Shown in pieces: positions 37,275 to 45,688 of a stretch of 64,000 nucleotides of DNA. The position numbers and the translations under genes are program-made. The DNA lies in contig NZ_BPET01000006.1 in assembly GCF_019654915.1 (NCBI RefSeq), forward strand, positions 62,001-126,000, read 5' to 3'. The notes below the pieces were generated by a model. The model ran no database searches, was not told the origin of the DNA, and saw only the letters and a list, made by a program, of their open reading frames with translations. Within the stretch, counting starts at the first letter, position 1, and each line of letters starts with the position of its first letter. The DNA is from Shewanella sp. MBTL60-007 (lineage in GTDB: Bacteria > Pseudomonadota > Gammaproteobacteria > Enterobacterales > Shewanellaceae).

Positions 37275-37937
37275 ATGTCTGAATTTTGGCTAACCTTAGT
37301 CGATACTTTTACAGCGGCTTTTGGCGAAGCACAAGCGCTAACGGCTTGGGAAGCCGTAGCGGTATTATTGGCTGTGGCTTATTTAATACTGGCGATGAAA
37401 GGTAACATTTGGTGCTGGGCGGCGGCCTTTATTAGTACAGCTATTTATACGGTATTGTTCTGGAAAGTGTCACTGCTGATGGAGTCTGTTCTTAACGTCT
37501 ACTATATGGCAATGGCGGTTTACGGATACTGGATGTGGACGCGAGGGGGAAAGGAGCATGAGGGCGTCAACATTGTTTCCTGGCGTTTATCGACCCACCT
37601 TAAATTAATTGGTATGACGACCCTGCTGGCCATTGCAGTCGGCCATTTTATGGCGACTCAAACACAGGCAGCGTTTCCCTATTTGGATGCTGCGACTACC
37701 TGTTTTGCTGTGATGACCACCTATTTAGTCGCTAAGAAGGTGTTAGAAAACTGGATCTACTGGTTTGTAATTGATGCGGTTTCAATTTACCTCTATGTCA
37801 GTAAAGGCTTGATGTTAACGGCGATTCTTTTTGTGCTGTACATTGGCATGGTGGTGTTTGGCTATGTTATGTGGCGTAATCAGATGAAGGTTCAGCAGGG
37901 TTCCAGTGATGTCGCGCTATCGTCTGGTGCAGCATAA
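37275..37937 (+). CDS. pnuT: PnuC family permease, predicted thiamine transporter (PnuT)
   Basis: 220 residues with seven or eight membrane helices and the PnuC marks WCWAAAFISTAIYTVLFW and YYMAMAVYGYWMWTRGG, with NWIYWFVIDAVSIYLYVSKG near the C-terminus. PnuC carries nicotinamide riboside; PnuT is the branch tied to thiamine genes. The TPP riboswitch, receptor and kinase around it argue for thiamine. It would import unphosphorylated thiamine by facilitated diffusion, with trapping by the following kinase. Its stop directly abuts the kinase ATG. Confidence 0.9.
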   Translation: MSEFWLTLVDTFTAAFGEAQALTAWEAVAVLLAVAYLILAMKGNIWCWAAAFISTAIYTVLFWKVSLLMESVLNVYYMAMAVYGYWMWTRGGKEHEGVNIVSWRLSTHLKLIGMTTLLAIAVGHFMATQTQAAFPYLDAATTCFAVMTTYLVAKKVLENWIYWFVIDAVSIYLYVSKGLMLTAILFVLYIGMVVFGYVMWRNQMKVQQGSSDVALSSGAA

Positions 37938-38957
37938 ATGGCACAGCCGTTAACAACGACATTATTGCCTTACCTTGAGCAGGCAGGCCTTTCACAAGTC
38001 AGCATGATCGCGGCTTTGACTCAAGGGCTAAGTAATCAAAACTACTATGTTCGTGGGCTGCACCCGACAAGGCCGAACGGCTCAGAATGGGTTCTGAGAA
38101 TTAACAGCTGGGCCAGCTCACAGATCTGTAATCGAGACCATGAAGTGCAAAATTGGCAGCTGGCGAGTCGCGTCAATTTAGCGCCTGAATTGGTCTATAT
38201 TAGCCCGGATAAGCAGTTCTATTTAAGCGAGTTCTTCGAGCAAAACCAGACAAACTGCTGGAGCCAACTCATATCGGCAAATGGTTCACATCCCGTTACA
38301 AGGCTGCAGGCGAAATGGCCTGGAGCTGAGGAGTTGTTACTTAAGTTATTAAATGGCTTAAAGCAGTTGCCTTCGCCGCAAAATGTGATGGGCGTTGAGC
38401 AGCAGTGGCAGGTGTATCAGCTTCGTTTAGTAAAGATGCAGCAGCAGTTAAGCGCAGCGAAAACAAAGTGCCAGACTGCTGAGAGGTGGATAAACTTATA
38501 TGACCAGCTATTGGCCCAAACTCCTCTCGTTGATGAAATGCTAGCTCAGTTATCAGCTTGCCTTGTTAACCTGCAATTTAGTCATAGAGATCTAAATCCG
38601 TACAATATTTTGGTGGTTGGTGGTCGGCTCAAGTGTATCGACTTTGAATATGCCTGTAGCTCTCATCCACTATGCGATCTGGCTTCTATTATTGCCAGTC
38701 ACTCTCTGTCATCCGAACAACGACGTTGGCTGATTGCAAATTATTTGAAAGATCATCCAAACCTTAATCCACATGCGGATAAGGCTGTACCAGCCGCGGT
38801 GGATCTGTATTGGGTTTTTGCCTTGTGCTGGGCATTGCAGATGGCGTTTGACTGTATGATGAGTGATGGCAAGCTTAAAGAAGATGGCCTATGTCAAAGC
38901 CAAGAGTATTTAGGATATGCCAAGCAATATCGAGATCTCATCGTCAGCAGGTTTTAA
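37938..38957 (+). CDS. Aminoglycoside phosphotransferase-fold kinase, predicted thiamine kinase
   Basis: 339 residues of the APH/choline-kinase fold. ATP-binding segment NGSEWVLRINSWAS, catalytic loop FSHRDLNPYNILV (HxDxxxxN) and the metal motif CIDFEYA (DFE) are all intact. It directly follows the PnuT-like permease without a gap, so it would phosphorylate and trap imported thiamine. E. coli thiK lies in the hinT-ycfL-lpoB-thiK cluster, and the neighbourhood here is similar, so it may be the ThiK counterpart. Substrate is assigned by context. Confidence 0.85.
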   Translation: MAQPLTTTLLPYLEQAGLSQVSMIAALTQGLSNQNYYVRGLHPTRPNGSEWVLRINSWASSQICNRDHEVQNWQLASRVNLAPELVYISPDKQFYLSEFFEQNQTNCWSQLISANGSHPVTRLQAKWPGAEELLLKLLNGLKQLPSPQNVMGVEQQWQVYQLRLVKMQQQLSAAKTKCQTAERWINLYDQLLAQTPLVDEMLAQLSACLVNLQFSHRDLNPYNILVVGGRLKCIDFEYACSSHPLCDLASIIASHSLSSEQRRWLIANYLKDHPNLNPHADKAVPAAVDLYWVFALCWALQMAFDCMMSDGKLKEDGLCQSQEYLGYAKQYRDLIVSRF

Positions 38958-38971
38958 TTGGCCGCGAACCA

Positions 38972-39005
38972 TAGTTCTAAGTCGAAATTAGTTCTAAGTC
39001 GAAAA
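38972..39005. repeat. Tandem 17-base direct repeat
   Basis: TAGTTCTAAGTCGAAAT at 38972-38988 is followed at once by TAGTTCTAAGTCGAAAA, one mismatch. It lies just past the kinase gene in non-coding DNA and looks like a recent slippage duplication. Confidence 0.85.
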
Positions 39006-39132
39006 TCGGTTCCGAACGTTTGACACCTCTTTATCGTCGCTCGGAGAACGGTTATTGACACAGTGCGATCCCCTAATCGGTGACCATGTTCTATGCTAGA
39101 TAAATAGCATTGTTTGGAACAAAGGGGGAGAG

Positions 39133-40053
39133 ATGAGAAAAATAAGCTTATATGCTCTACTTCTCGTGACGCTTCTGGGCTGCTCAACAAAGATGGGGTA
39201 CTACTTTTTAGACTGGCTTATTGAGTGGAAGCTTGAAGAGTATGTCACATTAAACAATCAGCAGCAGAAGCAGTTTCAGCACGATTTGGAACAGTTCTTA
39301 ATCTGGCATCGTACAGAAGAGCTTCCCCGTTATGAAAAGCAGTTATTACAACTTGCCCTCGCATTTGAAAAGCAAACATTAACGCCTCAGCTTTGGGCGC
39401 AACACGTTGAACAAGCTAAGTCTCACTGGGCTAGGACTTTAGAGTTTGTTACCCCTTCACTTGTCGCGCTCATGAGCTCCTTTTCCGATAAACAAGTTCA
39501 ACAAGTTATTGCTCAGCTAAGAGTCGATGAAAAGAAGCTTAATCAAAAGTACCTAGGTAAAGATCACCAAGCCTTAGTCCAGATGGCTGACGAGCGTATC
39601 GAAAAACGCGTTAAGCGCTGGATAGGCAAATTAACTCAAGAGCAAAAACAGGCGATCCATCAATATAACTTGAGTAGGGCTACGACATTAGATATGTGGC
39701 TTGAATATCGCCATGAGTGGATCCGGCTTTTTGAGCAGGCACTGAAGAATCGACACAATCAAGTGGCGTTATCCCATAGCCTTACCATCTTAATGAGCCA
39801 GCCCGATAGGCTCAGATCAGCAGCCTATAAAACGGCACTCGATGCAAATACCCAGAATTTTGGTCAGTTACTTATCACGCTTAACCTACTGGCGAGCGGT
39901 CAACAAAAACGGCGTTTTCAAAAGAAGCTTGCCAGCCTAATTACTGATCTGAGTGAGTTAAGTGGGAGTCGTATACAGAGCGCGAGGAACCCTGTTGGGG
40001 AGTTCAGTTCTTTTGCAGTGAGAGGTATCGCTATGAAAGATAGTCGTAACTAA
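39133..40053 (+). CDS. DUF6279-like lipoprotein, helical
   Basis: 306 residues. Lipoprotein signal MRKISLYALLLVTLLGC makes Cys17 the lipid site. The mature protein is almost wholly alpha-helical and rich in Gln and Lys, opening with YYFLDWLIEWKLEEYVTLNNQQ and containing repeated Q-rich helices (QQKQFQHDLEQFL). It resembles a family of Shewanella and Vibrio lipoproteins of unknown role. GGGGGAG lies 4 bases before the ATG. Stands alone. Confidence 0.8.
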   Translation: MRKISLYALLLVTLLGCSTKMGYYFLDWLIEWKLEEYVTLNNQQQKQFQHDLEQFLIWHRTEELPRYEKQLLQLALAFEKQTLTPQLWAQHVEQAKSHWARTLEFVTPSLVALMSSFSDKQVQQVIAQLRVDEKKLNQKYLGKDHQALVQMADERIEKRVKRWIGKLTQEQKQAIHQYNLSRATTLDMWLEYRHEWIRLFEQALKNRHNQVALSHSLTILMSQPDRLRSAAYKTALDANTQNFGQLLITLNLLASGQQKRRFQKKLASLITDLSELSGSRIQSARNPVGEFSSFAVRGIAMKDSRN

Positions 40054-40139
40054 TAGGGTCTGTATAGTGAAGGCGCTTTAATTGTCACAATAGCGCTTAA
40101 GCTTGGACCCTTAAGTGATTATTTTGAAGAGGAAATCAA

Positions 40140-40733
40140 ATGCAAATTGTGGAACTGTACAAAAAGTTTCTTAGCCTATTGAAGCATGGCGAAGGAATAG
40201 CACCATTGACGTTACGTTTGTATTTAGCGCCGGTGTTGATGCAAGCGGGGTATAATAAGCTATCAAACTTTAGTGACACCGCAGCTTGGTTTGGTAATCC
40301 TGATTGGGGGTTAGGTTTACCCTTTCCCGAGGTGATGGTGGCACTGGCAGCCGGCACGGAGTTTTTTGGCGGTGCCTTGCTGGTGGTAGGCTTGGCCACT
40401 CGGTTTGTCTCAATTCCACTGGCGATCACCATGTTTGTAGCTGCTTTTAGCGTACATATTCAAAATGGCTGGTTAGCAATTGCTGATCCAAGCTCTTGGT
40501 TAGCTAATGAGCAGGTGATCGCTTCCGCTGAGAAGTTAGCCAAAGCCAAAGAGCTCTTACAAGCGCATGGCAATTATGAATGGTTAACGAGTTCGGGCAA
40601 TTTGGTGATTTTAAACAATGGTATTGAGTTTGCGATTACTTATCTATTTATGCTGTTGGCTCTGTTATTTATGGGGGGAGGGCGTTACACAAGCCTTGAC
40701 TACTATATCGCTAAACGTAATGGTATCGCTTAA
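40140..40733 (+). CDS. DoxX family membrane protein
   Basis: 197 residues with four membrane helices. The family block APLTLRLYLAPVLMQAGYNKL opens it, FFGGALLVVGLATRF and IPLAITMFVAAFSVHIQNG form helices 2 and 3, and a periplasmic or cytosolic insert of about 50 residues precedes the last helix. DoxX/HvfX proteins are linked to quinone-related or oxidative-stress functions. GAGGAAA lies before the ATG and a terminator follows. Precise role unknown. Confidence 0.85.
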   Translation: MQIVELYKKFLSLLKHGEGIAPLTLRLYLAPVLMQAGYNKLSNFSDTAAWFGNPDWGLGLPFPEVMVALAAGTEFFGGALLVVGLATRFVSIPLAITMFVAAFSVHIQNGWLAIADPSSWLANEQVIASAEKLAKAKELLQAHGNYEWLTSSGNLVILNNGIEFAITYLFMLLALLFMGGGRYTSLDYYIAKRNGIA

Positions 40734-40767
40734 ACTTCACTGCCATTGTTTACGACGATGAATTCAG

Positions 40768-40792
40768 ATCCCACTTAGCCAGTGGGATTTTT
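40768..40792 (+). terminator. Intrinsic terminator after the DoxX gene
   Basis: Stem ATCCCACT / AGTGGGAT with loop TAGCC and a five-T run, 35 bases past the stop. Confidence 0.8.
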
Positions 40793-40972
40793 ATTGGCAG
40801 ATGTTCAGCTTTGCTCTTTTGTTAAAGTGCGCGTGAATCTTGTATCGTGCTTGTGTCTGCGGGTTAAATTTCATTAATATGAGTGGATTATTTTTACCCA
40901 CTTGATATTCTCGATTACGACTTTAGACTCAAGTCATTCTTTTCTCCTAAAACGTTTATTAAGGATAATCCG

Positions 40973-41521
40973 TTGGACGCATTAGAATTATTACTAACTC
41001 GCCAATCCACCCCAAGGCTAGTTGCCCCTGCGCCTGATGAGCAACAGTTGCAGCATATTCTTGATGCAGCGACTCGTGCGCCGGATCATGCAGGCCTTAC
41101 CCCTTGGGAGTTTATTATTGCCCAAGAGGATGGGTTAGATCGCCTTGGCGATATTTTTGCTAAAGCTTTACAAGCTAAGGGAGCCGACGAGGAATTTATT
41201 GCCAAGGCAAAGAATATGCCTCTTAGGGCACCTATGGTGATCACTGTGGTCGCTAAGCATAGACCCCACCCAAAGGTTCCTGAAATCGAGCAGTTACTCG
41301 CTGCAGGCTGTGCGCTTTTTGCGATGCAGCAAGCCGCTTTTGCACAAGGCTTGGGCGGTATATGGCGTACTGGTGAGTTAGCCTTTGATGCCAATGTTCA
41401 TCGACTGCTCGATCTAGAAAGTAGTGATCAAATAGTCGGCTTTCTCTACTTAGGGACACCTGCGATTAAAGCGCCGACCAAAGCGTTGAAAGACGGTAAG
41501 AGCTTTGCTCGATATCTGTAG
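40973..41521 (+). CDS. ydjA: NAD(P)H nitroreductase, YdjA type
   Basis: FMN-dependent nitroreductase-fold enzyme, 182 residues if started at the TTG at 40973. This start is chosen because AAGGA lies 7 bases upstream and the first residues (DALELLLTRQSTPRL) match the E. coli YdjA N-terminus; the frame is open 30 codons further up but without homology or ribosome site. FMN contacts are in TRQSTPRLVAPAP and the RAPDHAGLTPWEF block, with GGIWRTGELAF towards the C-terminus. Natural substrate unknown. Confidence 0.9.
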   Translation: MDALELLLTRQSTPRLVAPAPDEQQLQHILDAATRAPDHAGLTPWEFIIAQEDGLDRLGDIFAKALQAKGADEEFIAKAKNMPLRAPMVITVVAKHRPHPKVPEIEQLLAAGCALFAMQQAAFAQGLGGIWRTGELAFDANVHRLLDLESSDQIVGFLYLGTPAIKAPTKALKDGKSFARYL

Positions 41522-41716
41522 CAGGGCGTTAAGCTGTAAAGTTTAGTGTTATCGCAAAAAATAAGTTCAGAACTTTGCTATCAGAACTTAGTTAATTGGC
41601 ATAGGCTGTCAAATACAGGCAGTTATAAACAGGCAGTTGAATCGATGTCATCGATAGTTCGTTAAAATTCGTCATCGAGCATGTTAGCTTAGAATAATAA
41701 AAAGACAGGAGGTTAT

Positions 41717-42319
41717 GTGAACGTTGAACAAAAAGAGACCAGCCTAGAGGGTGAGCATATCGTTCTTGAGCCTCTGACACTGGAACATCAAGCGGCGTTA
41801 AGCATTGCCGTTGCAGATGGTAACTTATGGGAGCTTTGGTACACATCCGTTCCTCACCCAGACGGAATGAAAGCCTATATCGAAACGGCATTAGAGGCAG
41901 AGTCTAGAGGAGAAGCGCTCGCCTTTGCGGTGCGTGATCGCTATTCAGGTGAGATTGTAGGGTGTACTCGGATCTGTAACTGGCAGCAGCAACATCGTCG
42001 ATTAGAAATCGGTTACACTTGGTATTCAAAGAGTGCTCAACGCTCGGCGGTTAACACTGAGGCTAAATTACTACTTCTTAGTTATGCCTTCGAAACGCTA
42101 GATGTTATGGCCGTAGAGTTTAGAACTCATGTTCACAATCAGGTGGCTCGGCAAGCGATTTGTCGTCTAGGTGCAAACCAAGATGGTATTTTGCGCAATC
42201 ATCAAATTTTGAAAAATGACACAGTCAGAGACACTGTTATCTACTCTATCATCGATAAGGAGTGGCCAGAAGTAAAGCAAGGCTTGAAGGATAAGCTCGT
42301 GAATTATGAGGAGTCATAG
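41717..42319 (+). CDS. GNAT family N-acetyltransferase, RimJ/RimL type
   Basis: 200 residues. LEGEHIVLEPLTLEHQAAL is the usual N-terminus; EIVGCTRICNWQQQHRRLEIGYTWYSKSAQRSAVNTEAKLLLL contains the core strand and acetyl-CoA loop, and VEFRTHVHNQVARQAICRLGANQDG follows. Starts with GTG behind AGGAGG; the ATG two bases earlier runs into a stop at once. Related proteins modify ribosomal protein N-termini or detoxify small molecules; target unknown. Confidence 0.88.
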   Translation: MNVEQKETSLEGEHIVLEPLTLEHQAALSIAVADGNLWELWYTSVPHPDGMKAYIETALEAESRGEALAFAVRDRYSGEIVGCTRICNWQQQHRRLEIGYTWYSKSAQRSAVNTEAKLLLLSYAFETLDVMAVEFRTHVHNQVARQAICRLGANQDGILRNHQILKNDTVRDTVIYSIIDKEWPEVKQGLKDKLVNYEES

Positions 42320-42570
42320 CGGATACTCTTTATTGAGTTAACACTCCCGCTAGAAGTAAGTGACTCATCCCCCGCTCTCCAAGAGCCTGACTGCAACTCT
42401 AGCAGTGAGGCTCATTATCAAAACAACACTAATCCGTGCTTTAAGAGTTGTTGTCTTTTAAAAAAGAGAACGAGTTATTTTGTCATGGGCTTGATATTCA
42501 CTAAAAGCTAAAGTAGAAATAAAGGTTAAGTGTTAACTATTCGCAACTAAAAAGAAAAGGATAACCTTCG
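42320..42570. other. Gap with a long imperfect hairpin
   Basis: A 12-bp stem with one mismatch (GAGCCTGACTGC at 42383-42394 against GCAGTGAGGCTC at 42402-42413, loop AACTCTA) lies 64 bases past the GNAT gene. It lacks a T run, so it may be a weak terminator or an RNA stability element. Nothing else is seen. Confidence 0.4.
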
Positions 42571-42975
42571 ATGTTTGCAAAGATTCATCTCACTATCATT
42601 GTATTCGGTGCCAGCGTACTCTCTTTTAATAGTCAGGCAGGGGAGGCGGAGGACGCCTTTGTTAGCGAACTTGCCGATTGCGCAGCCTATTACCATATCG
42701 CGACCGATGCCATTTCTGCGATGGATGCGCCGCAAATGGCGGCTGTGGTAGAGCGGTTAAAACTATCGGGTGAGCAAGCCGAACAGCTTGCGAAACAATT
42801 TCATACAGAAGAGCAGGTTTCTGCGGCTATCACCGCCGCTGCACAGAAGCATAGAGCAGCTATGCCAAACGAAAAAAGCTTAGGCTCTCTGATGGGGAAG
42901 TATAAAGAGACGTGTAAAAGCATATTAGCAGAGCCAGAAAAGCGTCTCGATTACTGGAGCATGGTTACCATGTAA
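42571..42975 (+). CDS. Secreted hypothetical protein
   Basis: 134 residues with a signal peptide (MFAKIHLTIIVFGASVLSFNSQA, cleavage near residue 23). The mature chain is helical and alanine/glutamate-rich, with two cysteines (ADCAAYYHIA and ETCKSIL) likely to be bridged in the periplasm. The first helix (ADCAAYYHIATDAI) resembles small Shewanella periplasmic proteins of unknown role. AAAAGGAT precedes the ATG. Not otherwise recognised. Confidence 0.75.
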   Translation: MFAKIHLTIIVFGASVLSFNSQAGEAEDAFVSELADCAAYYHIATDAISAMDAPQMAAVVERLKLSGEQAEQLAKQFHTEEQVSAAITAAAQKHRAAMPNEKSLGSLMGKYKETCKSILAEPEKRLDYWSMVTM

Positions 42976-43017
42976 GCCTTAAGCCTCAATTACCTCTAAT
43001 AATCGAGCGATCACAAG

Positions 43018-43048
43018 AGAGCAATCATATTCATTAGGTTGCTCTTTT
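43018..43048 (+). terminator. Probable intrinsic terminator
   Basis: AGAGCAA / TTGCTCT with a 14-base loop and TTTT following, 43 bases past the secreted protein gene. The loop is long, so strength is uncertain. Confidence 0.55.
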
Positions 43049-43179
43049 GGTTTTTAACGTGAGTTTTGTTGTAAGAATTTTTATGAATTCCCTGTCTACT
43101 GCTGATAGCTAATGGCTTGAGCAAGTCGCTTTCCAAGTCTTAGTGCTTTGTCGTACGTTAATCTGTTTTGGAGTCGCTG

Positions 43180-43569
43180 ATGAATTTTTACTTATTGACC
43201 GCGGGCATCATTGCCGTCATAACCGCAGTTGGCCACTTTACCTATGGTCGTACTCACTATTTAAAGCCTGCGCTAGATGCAGATTTTGATGCAGGGGCTA
43301 AGGCAGTGGTGCATTGTCTTTTTCACTATGTGTCAGTGTTTTTAGTTTTGTCTAGCTTGCTGCTATTAAGCTGCGCTTTTGAGGCTATCTCACCGATGCA
43401 AAGTTTTGGGGTATTGCTGTTTATAGCGCTTAATTTCGCCTTGTTTGCTATTTGGCAAATCTATATCGGTTTTGTGAGTGATCTTGAGGCGCCGCTAAAG
43501 CGACTATTTCAATGGATATTTTTTGTGTTGCTTGCAGGTTTTACCCTAGCCGGAGCTCTTTGCAACTAA
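43180..43569 (+). CDS. Four-helix membrane protein, hypothetical
   Basis: 129 residues from the ATG at 43180; a TTG four codons before is in frame, but its own codons form the TTGGAG ribosome site. Four membrane helices at about 2-19, 43-63, 68-90 and 104-126, with FTYGRTHYLKPALDADFDA in the first loop and HCLFHYVSVF at the second helix. Histidines at both helix edges could bind a metal or heme, but no known family is clear. Function unknown. Confidence 0.75.
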   Translation: MNFYLLTAGIIAVITAVGHFTYGRTHYLKPALDADFDAGAKAVVHCLFHYVSVFLVLSSLLLLSCAFEAISPMQSFGVLLFIALNFALFAIWQIYIGFVSDLEAPLKRLFQWIFFVLLAGFTLAGALCN

Positions 43570-43920
43570 AGTCGGTTAGATGAACTGTCTAGGTGAATAT
43601 CCTTCAAGTAGTCCCATTTCAGTATGACATGACTTGTGTTTTGAAATGCGCTTAGTTAGTTTGAGCGGATGATCCCATAAGGATTGGGATCACTAAAACA
43701 AGGATAATGCCATGCCCAGCCGTAATGTTAATGCGTCTTAACGCTCTTCTCTTATCAACTTTTAGCTTTTCCTTTCGAACATTGAGTCACTATCGTTGTC
43801 CGATAGATAAAATGACGATAATTTACAAATTTTTGCAGATTAACCAATTAGCTAACTAATGCTTATCTGTATGATAGGGCTTATGTATGATGATTGTTAA
43901 TCCAGCCATATGAGCATTTT
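43570..43920. other. Gap upstream of the ABC export operon with an inverted repeat
   Basis: A perfect inverted repeat TGATCCCA-TAAGGAT-TGGGATCA occupies 43670-43692. It has no T run and lies 229 bases before the ABC gene, so it may be an operator or a weak terminator of the membrane protein gene. A 50-codon frame at 43707-43859 was considered and not accepted. The promoter of the export operon should be here. Confidence 0.4.
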
Positions 43921-44607
43921 ATGATTAAAGTTCATGAATTAACCAAGCAGTACCCAATGGGCGACAGCTGCGTGAAAGCACTCAATGGGGTGAGTTTCTC
44001 TATTGCGAGAAACGAGTTCGTCGCCATCATGGGGCCATCAGGCTCGGGCAAGTCGACCTTAATGAACATCATAGGTTGTCTTGATAAGCCTACTTCGGGC
44101 AGTTATAGCTTAAATGATCAACAGGTCGCCGAATTAGATGATGATGCCTTGTCTGCTGTGCGCAACAAGGAGATAGGGTTTGTTTTCCAAAGCTTTCATC
44201 TGTTACCGCGCTTATCTGCGCTGCAAAACGTGTTGCTTCCTTTAAGGTTTTCAGCCGAAGCCGAACAAGATAAGGGCTATGCCCTCGAGCTACTTAAACG
44301 TGTTGGGCTCGGAGCCCGCCATGATCATCGACCTAACCAGTTATCCGGTGGTCAGAGACAGCGTGTAGCCATTGCTCGCTCTTTAGTGAATAAGCCAGCT
44401 ATTTTGTTGGCCGACGAGCCAACTGGCGCGCTCGATAGTAAAACTTCGGTTGAGATTATGGCGCTGTTTACCGAGCTACATAAAGCCGGGCAGACCATCA
44501 TCTTAGTGACTCATGAAGAGGAGGTCGCCGCTTATGCTCAGCGCATTATCCGCATGCGAGATGGCGATATCGTTGAGATAGAGGAAAGAGGTGAAAATGC
44601 CGCTTAA
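43921..44607 (+). CDS. ABC transporter ATP-binding protein, MacB/LolD type
   Basis: 228 residues from the ATG at 43921 ([21 protein letters not shown]). Walker [11 protein letters not shown]-loop [12 protein letters not shown], signature [15 protein letters not shown], Walker [14 protein letters not shown] and switch histidine ILVTHE are all intact. The class is that of ATPases serving FtsX-like permeases (MacB, LolD). It opens a five-gene operon with three adaptors and one permease and overlaps the next gene by 11 bases. Confidence 0.93.
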   Translation: MIKVHELTKQYPMGDSCVKALNGVSFSIARNEFVAIMGPSGSGKSTLMNIIGCLDKPTSGSYSLNDQQVAELDDDALSAVRNKEIGFVFQSFHLLPRLSALQNVLLPLRFSAEAEQDKGYALELLKRVGLGARHDHRPNQLSGGQRQRVAIARSLVNKPAILLADEPTGALDSKTSVEIMALFTELHKAGQTIILVTHEEEVAAYAQRIIRMRDGDIVEIEERGENAA

Positions 44608-45688
44608 TGTCAACAAGAAGCCAAAGGCTATAGCTGGGAGCCGTTGCAGGCTAATTAGTTTAGCGTTGGGTTTATCAGCCACTTTTTTGCTGAATTTTGT
44701 TTTAAGTACTAAGGCTGTTGCAAGCACTGAGCAGCCCATCGCAGCTGTTTTGGAAGGTGACGCAGTGTCAATCAATAGCAGTGAGTCGATGCCCTTACTG
44801 CTTACAGGGCAGGTTGCCTCGGTTATTTCCCAGGCGTTTATTGTACCGAAAGCTGGTGATACCTGGCTTTATCAAATTCAGTGGATGATGCCTGAAGGCA
44901 GCTTGGCGGAGCCGGGCCAAGTGGTAGTTATCTTCGATAAAAGCGAAATCGATAATCGTATCGAGCAGTTGGAAGGCAGTTTATTAAGGGTCAAAGCTCA
45001 GGAACAAAGCCAATCTATTGAGCTCAATGCACAGTTACTACAAGCTCAGTTTGAACTCAAGCAGGCTAAACTCGAACTTGAAAAAACCGAGCTTGATGCC
45101 GCTATCCCTGCAGACTTTATCGCTGCAAAAGACTATGCCGATAATCAGTTCAATCAACTCAAGGCGGAGTCGGAGCTTGTTAAGAAGCGCCAAGCCTTAA
45201 GCGAGATCCAAGATAAGCGCAAAGCGTCTCTTGCACAACTTTCTATCGATAAGAAACGCGCCGAACTTGAGCTTTCACAGGCGCTATTAGGGCTTGAGCA
45301 GCTTGAGATCCGCGCCGAAATTGCAGGACCAGTACTCTACTCAAGAGATCCATGGACAGATAAAAAATATGCTGTTGGCGATAACGCCAGAATTGGGCGT
45401 CAAGTGGTCACGATTCCGGCGTTAAACGATCTTGAAATTATTGCTTGGGTGAATGAGGTCGATGTTGATCGGGTTAAGCTAGGCGAGCCAGTGCGCTTAA
45501 GGCTCGATTCTCAGTCTCAAGTGGTGCTCAGTGGTAATGTGGCCGAGGTTAGCCGTCAGGCCAAAAAGCAGGCGGCGTGGGGCAACAGTAACTGGTTTAG
45601 AGTGTCTATCAAGTTCAGTCCTGATGAGCGTGTCGAAATTATTCCCGGAATGAGCGTGTTAGTTGAAGCTGGAGTGACACCATCATGA
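44597..45688 (+). CDS. Periplasmic adaptor (HlyD/MFP family), first of three
   Basis: 363 residues from the ATG at 44597, with AGAGG 5 bases upstream; a GTG two codons earlier is possible. The N-terminus has a membrane helix or signal at about 17-40 rather than a lipobox. A long helical hairpin (about 115-230, rich in Leu, Gln, Glu, Lys) sits between two lipoyl halves, the second being [31 protein letters not shown]. The C-terminus ends in a beta-barrel with [14 protein letters not shown]. It overlaps both neighbours by a few bases. Confidence 0.85.
   Translation: MPLNVNKKPKAIAGSRCRLISLALGLSATFLLNFVLSTKAVASTEQPIAAVLEGDAVSINSSESMPLLLTGQVASVISQAFIVPKAGDTWLYQIQWMMPEGSLAEPGQVVVIFDKSEIDNRIEQLEGSLLRVKAQEQSQSIELNAQLLQAQFELKQAKLELEKTELDAAIPADFIAAKDYADNQFNQLKAESELVKKRQALSEIQDKRKASLAQLSIDKKRAELELSQALLGLEQLEIRAEIAGPVLYSRDPWTDKKYAVGDNARIGRQVVTIPALNDLEIIAWVNEVDVDRVKLGEPVRLRLDSQSQVVLSGNVAEVSRQAKKQAAWGNSNWFRVSIKFSPDERVEIIPGMSVLVEAGVTPS

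Noticed and set aside
43707..43859. A 50-codon frame (starts MPCPAVMLMR) upstream of the ABC export operon, considered as a possible exported peptide
   Set aside because: The AAGGA box is only 2 bases from the ATG, the sequence has no leader or repeat pattern, and the frame is short enough to arise by chance.
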